Under the pieces are notes generated by a model that saw only the letters and a program-made list of their open reading frames with translations, was not told the DNA's origin and did no database searches. The position numbers and the translations under genes were made by a program. From positions 62,001 through 126,000 of the forward strand of contig NZ_KI650979.1 of the NCBI RefSeq assembly GCF_000506985.1: a stretch of DNA of 64,000 nt, in the 5' to 3' direction. This document shows, in pieces, positions 61,124 through 64,000 of this stretch. The DNA is from Advenella kashmirensis W13003. Lineage in GTDB: Bacteria > Pseudomonadota > Gammaproteobacteria > Burkholderiales > Burkholderiaceae_B. How positions within the stretch are numbered: position 1 is the first letter of the stretch; each line of letters starts with the position of its first letter.

Positions 61124-61555
61124 CTATTGGCGCATGCCGATAGCAAGCCGGTTGAACGCGCTCATCAGTGCAATGGCAAATGTCAGATCAGCGATCTCCG
61201 TATCGCTGAAATGCGCTTTGAGCGGTTCATAATCTGCATCCGGTGCATGTGTCCTGTCCACATGTGTCAGCGCTTCAGTCCACGCCAGTGCCGCACGCTC
61301 ACGCTCAGTGAAATGCGCGCTTGCATGCCACCCAGCCACGCTATCGAGCTTGGCCGTTGCAATCTCACCCGCACGCAATTCTTTCGTATGCATTTCCAGA
61401 CAAAACGCACAACCGTTGATCTGCGACATGCGCAACCACACCAGCCCGATCAGTTGTTTGCCCAGGCTGCTGGTTTCCAGCGCTTTCTTGGTGGCGGCCA
61501 ACCCGCGATAAGCCTCGGGCGAGAGTGTCCAGTAGGACAGGCGAAGGGTATTCAT
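61124..61555 (-). CDS. Carboxymuconolactone decarboxylase/AhpD-family protein
   Basis: Protein of 143 aa with the AhpD-like redox motif Cys49-x2-Cys52-x3-His56 (INGCAFCLEMHTKEL). Despite the family name, proteins of this size usually act as peroxidase-like disulfide reductants, and the cat genes 4 kb away are not a reason to assign it to the beta-ketoadipate pathway. AHFTERERAALAWTEALT is the family's second conserved helix. It is convergent with TerC. The gene stands alone; partner reductase not seen. Confidence 0.9.
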   Translation of the reverse strand: MNTLRLSYWTLSPEAYRGLAATKKALETSSLGKQLIGLVWLRMSQINGCAFCLEMHTKELRAGEIATAKLDSVAGWHASAHFTERERAALAWTEALTHVDRTHAPDADYEPLKAHFSDTEIADLTFAIALMSAFNRLAIGMRQ

Positions 61556-61667
61556 ACATCACTCCGGATTCGGTCATTGAATGGGCTCGATTGAGCCCCG
61601 ACCTCAATGCTAGAAGAACAATGATTCATTGAACAGAGACAAGAATCGGCCAATCACATAGGCCATA

Positions 61668-62609
61668 TCACTTCACCCTGTGGCCTGAGTCGGTTTCATA
61701 CTCCTTCACGGTTTCCCGCAGACAGTCCATCGCAAGCTGTACGGCGTGCGACATAAACGCATCGGTATTCCAATACATGGTGACAGCCCCAGCTCCAGGC
61801 AGATCAAGCGGCAGGATGCGCAACGTGTTCATTTCAGCCAGCCGCAGGGCAGCCCGATGCGATGCCACGCCGATCATATTGCTTTTGTTCAGCAAGGTCA
61901 GGTTGGCCGTGACAGAATTGGTTTCCAGGCAGTCCTGCGGAATGATCTGTCTGGCGGTTGCCAAAGCGCTATCGAGCGCATTGCGCACCGGCGTGCCCTT
62001 GGGCCAGACGATCCAGCGATAGGCACGCAGATCCGACCAGCGCAACGGCCCTGCATTGAGCAGCGGATGACCTGGGCGCACCACCAGATGAATACCGTCA
62101 AAAAAAAGGGTTTCCTTGTCTACGGTGGGCGCCCCCAAAGCCAGATCGGCGCGCCCAAGCACGATATCCAGGCCGCCTTCCTCCAGCTGTGCGATCAGCC
62201 TGTCGGTGGTGCCTTCCATCAGGCTGACACGGGCCTTGGGCATTCGCTCCAGCAGACGCATAATGGCGATGGGTACAGTATCGGAGGCGGCAACGCCACT
62301 GGCGCCGATCATCACCCGGCCGCTGCCCCCTTCCCGCAGCGCTTCCATATCACTACTGGCGCGATCAAGCTGCACGTCGATACGGCGGGCGTGGGCGATG
62401 AGCATTTCCCCGTACGGCGTGGGGATCAGGCCCCGGGCATGGCGCTCGAACAGGGGCAGGCCGATGTCATCCTCAAGATCTTTGAGCCATTTCGACAGGC
62501 CCGGCTGCGTGGTATGGAGTTTGACAGCCGAATGGCTGATATTGTGTGTCTGTGCCAGACTAAGCAACATTTTCACATGGCGCAGCCGCAAGCGATGAGT
62601 CCAATCCAT
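61668..62609 (-). CDS. LysR-family regulator (GbpR/PcaQ-like)
   Basis: Regulator of 313 aa. N-terminal winged helix begins LRLRHVKMLLSLAQTHNISHSA and TTQPGLSKWLKDLEDDIG; this form, with QPGLSKWL, is seen in GbpR/PcaQ-like regulators. The effector domain spans about 95-300. It is divergent from the flavoprotein hydroxylase gene 118 bases away and probably controls that operon. The gap contains the palindrome AATAATATTATT, a candidate but weak operator. Confidence 0.9.
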   Translation of the reverse strand: MDWTHRLRLRHVKMLLSLAQTHNISHSAVKLHTTQPGLSKWLKDLEDDIGLPLFERHARGLIPTPYGEMLIAHARRIDVQLDRASSDMEALREGGSGRVMIGASGVAASDTVPIAIMRLLERMPKARVSLMEGTTDRLIAQLEEGGLDIVLGRADLALGAPTVDKETLFFDGIHLVVRPGHPLLNAGPLRWSDLRAYRWIVWPKGTPVRNALDSALATARQIIPQDCLETNSVTANLTLLNKSNMIGVASHRAALRLAEMNTLRILPLDLPGAGAVTMYWNTDAFMSHAVQLAMDCLRETVKEYETDSGHRVK

Positions 62610-62727
62610 GAGGAAACCTGGTATACGATATTTAATATGGATAATAATATTATTTCATTTTAATTCATATATCAATGACGTCATAATAGCGGAACATCAA
62701 AACGTTGGGTGAAAGGAGGAAATCATC

Positions 62728-63933
62728 GTGACGACCAAAAACACGCGCACCGCCATTGTCGTAGGTGGCGGCATTGGCGGTCTGGCAGCCGCGTTGGCGC
62801 TGACCCGCCAGGGCATCCGGGTGCAGTTGCTGGAACAAGCTTCGGAGATCGGAGAGATCGGCGCAGGCATTCAGTTGGGGCCCAATGCCTTTTCCGCGCT
62901 TGATGCGCTCGGCGTTGGCCAGGCCGCCAGACAACGCGCCGTATTTACCGACCACATCATCATGATGGACGCCGTCGACAATACCGAGATCATCAGGATT
63001 CAGACGGATCAAGCCTTTCGTGAGCGTTTTAATGGACCCTATGCAGTCATTCACCGTGCCGACATTCATGGCGCCATCCTGGATGGCGTCAGGAACGACC
63101 CCCTCATCTCATTTCGCACATCGACCCGGATCAACGCATTTACGCAGACTGATGCCTATGCGCAGGTGAGCGATGACGAAGGCAATATCTACCAGGCAGA
63201 TGCCGTCATTGGCTGTGATGGCGTCAAATCGGTCGTGCGCGATCATCTTATCGGCGGCGCACCGCGCGTAACCGGACATGTCGTTTACCGCGCGGTGGTC
63301 GACAAAGAAAACATGCCCGAGGATTTGCGGATCAACGCGCCGGTATTGTGGGCCGGCCCGCGTTGCCATCTTGTCCATTACCCGTTACGCGGCGGCGAGC
63401 AATACAACCTGGTCGTGACATTTCACAGCCGGGAGCAGGAGGAATGGGGCGCACGCGACGGCAGCAAAGAAGAAGTCTTGTCTTATTTTGAAGGCATTCA
63501 TGCCCGCCCGAGACAATTGCTGGATTTGCCTGATTCCTGGCGCCGCTGGGCGACAGCGGACCGTGAACCGGTAGGTCAATGGAGTTTTGGTCGCGCCACG
63601 CTGCTGGGCGATGCCGCGCATCCCATGTCGCAGTACATGGCCCAGGGCGCATGTATGGCACTGGAGGACGCGGTGACGCTGGGCTTGTCGGTTGAACAGT
63701 GCCAGTCTGATCTGCCTGCCGCATTCAAGCTTTATGAATCCCTGCGTATCCCACGCAGCGCGCGGGTCGTCTGGTCTACTCGTGAAATGGGCCGCATTTA
63801 CCACGCAGCGGGTGTAGAACGCGCCGTGCGCAATTCCTTATGGAAAGACGCGCCCCAATCACGCTTTTATGACAACCTGCAATGGCTGTATGGCTGGAAC
63901 GCCGACAACTGCATGCAGGGCACTCGCCTTTGA
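62728..63933 (+). CDS. FAD monooxygenase, 3-hydroxybenzoate 6-hydroxylase-like
   Basis: Class A flavoprotein monooxygenase of 401 aa. FAD motifs: IVVGGGIGGLAAALAL (about 9-24), the DG motif in GCDGVKSVVRDHL and GDAAHPMSQYMAQGACMALED. The last residues (SRFYDNLQWLYGWNADNC) resemble 3-hydroxybenzoate 6-hydroxylases (XlnD/NagX type), which make gentisate; salicylate hydroxylases are similar and are the main alternative. GAAAGGAGGAAATC precedes the ATG. A LysR gene is divergent and another gene starts 40 bases downstream, so it is the first gene of an aromatic-acid operon that continues outside the window. Confidence 0.85.
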   Translation: MTTKNTRTAIVVGGGIGGLAAALALTRQGIRVQLLEQASEIGEIGAGIQLGPNAFSALDALGVGQAARQRAVFTDHIIMMDAVDNTEIIRIQTDQAFRERFNGPYAVIHRADIHGAILDGVRNDPLISFRTSTRINAFTQTDAYAQVSDDEGNIYQADAVIGCDGVKSVVRDHLIGGAPRVTGHVVYRAVVDKENMPEDLRINAPVLWAGPRCHLVHYPLRGGEQYNLVVTFHSREQEEWGARDGSKEEVLSYFEGIHARPRQLLDLPDSWRRWATADREPVGQWSFGRATLLGDAAHPMSQYMAQGACMALEDAVTLGLSVEQCQSDLPAAFKLYESLRIPRSARVVWSTREMGRIYHAAGVERAVRNSLWKDAPQSRFYDNLQWLYGWNADNCMQGTRL

Positions 63934-63973
63934 AAATGACGCCCACTCATAATATGACATCAGGAGACAAGCC

Positions 63974-64000
63974 ATGTTCTTTCGCAAACGCCGCACTGTG
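63974..64000 (+). CDS. Start of a gene cut by the window end
   Basis: ATG 63974 follows AGGAGAC by five bases and opens a frame MFFRKRRTV that runs off the window. Nine codons cannot be assigned to a family. The basic start could be the n-region of a signal peptide. By position it is the second gene of the aromatic-acid operon. Confidence 0.5.

Noticed and set aside
61124-61555. Carboxymuconolactone decarboxylase of the protocatechuate branch (pcaC)
   Set aside because: The CxxCxxxH motif and length fit AhpD-like redox proteins; no pca genes adjoin it.
62643-62654. AATAATATTATT as LysR operator
   Set aside because: A palindrome in very AT-rich DNA without the T-N11-A spacing; mentioned only as a weak candidate.

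Overview
The window looks like chromosome from a Gram-negative betaproteobacterium of the Alcaligenaceae (Bordetella/Achromobacter/Alcaligenes/Advenella group). The reasons are six orphan Bug/TctC periplasmic receptors, the tight catabolic operons, and the style of the sox, cat and TRAP genes. By eye the base composition is in the mid-50s % G+C, which fits Advenella or Alcaligenes better than Bordetella; this genus-level guess is inference. No rRNA, tRNA, CRISPR array, insertion sequence or phage gene was seen. The window is metabolic and transport-rich chromosome, densely packed, with one long untranslated stretch (59.9-60.35 kb) that holds a riboswitch.

Layout. 0-2.2 kb: end of a tripartite efflux system (HlyD-type adaptor, NodT-type outer-membrane lipoprotein). 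2.3-5.8 kb: two-gene NHEJ operon (ku, ligD). 5.9-7.7 kb: ArsC-type reductase and MetY. 7.9-10.6 kb: AraC regulator divergent from an EamA exporter, then a LysE exporter. 10.6-17.0 kb: GlxA-type regulator and the heterotetrameric sarcosine oxidase operon soxBDAG. 17.0-19.9 kb: GntR regulator divergent from a fumarylacetoacetase-family hydrolase and a Bug receptor. 19.9-29.8 kb: an unassigned catabolic cluster with a two-subunit molybdenum hydroxylase, a Bug receptor, a signal-less ModA-like protein, GntR, alpha/beta hydrolase, iron alcohol dehydrogenase, a frameshifted MFS transporter and a membrane hydroxylase. 30.0-33.5 kb: betaine-type ABC importer in which receptor and permease are fused, plus a signal-less solute-binding protein. 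33.6-36.7 kb: Bug plus Ldh2-type dehydrogenase with divergent LysR. 36.7-42.7 kb: TRAP transporter (DctP, DctQ, DctM), GntR and an FAD oxidoreductase. 42.7-46.1 kb: two SDRs, Bug and class II aldolase. 46.2-50.3 kb: TonB receptor, FecR and FecI-type sigma factor with a Fur-box-like site. 50.4-53.6 kb: membrane-anchored EEP hydrolase, then a 2OG-Fe(II) oxygenase, a degenerate paralogue of it and a mini-Ada zinc protein. 53.6-59.2 kb: muconate branch of the beta-ketoadipate pathway (catB, catC, catD), two Bug receptors and a LysR regulator. 59.2-61.6 kb: beta-carbonic anhydrase, Mn2+ (yybP-ykoY) riboswitch with TerC, and a CMD-family protein. 61.7-64 kb: LysR and a 3-hydroxybenzoate 6-hydroxylase-like flavoprotein, then the first codons of another gene.

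How the parts work together. Most clusters pair a receptor or transporter with one to four catabolic enzymes and a local GntR or LysR regulator. The best regulatory result is in the cat region. Two near-identical ATAC-N7-GTAT boxes (the CatM/BenM type) sit 21 bp upstream of the -35 element of two separate promoters, one for catB and one for bug-catC-catD. This ties the split locus to the LysR gene at 58.3 kb. The most unusual protein set is the 2OG oxygenase / pseudo-oxygenase / mini-Ada operon: the second oxygenase has lost the HxD iron ligands and the Ada-like protein lacks one of the four Ada cysteines.
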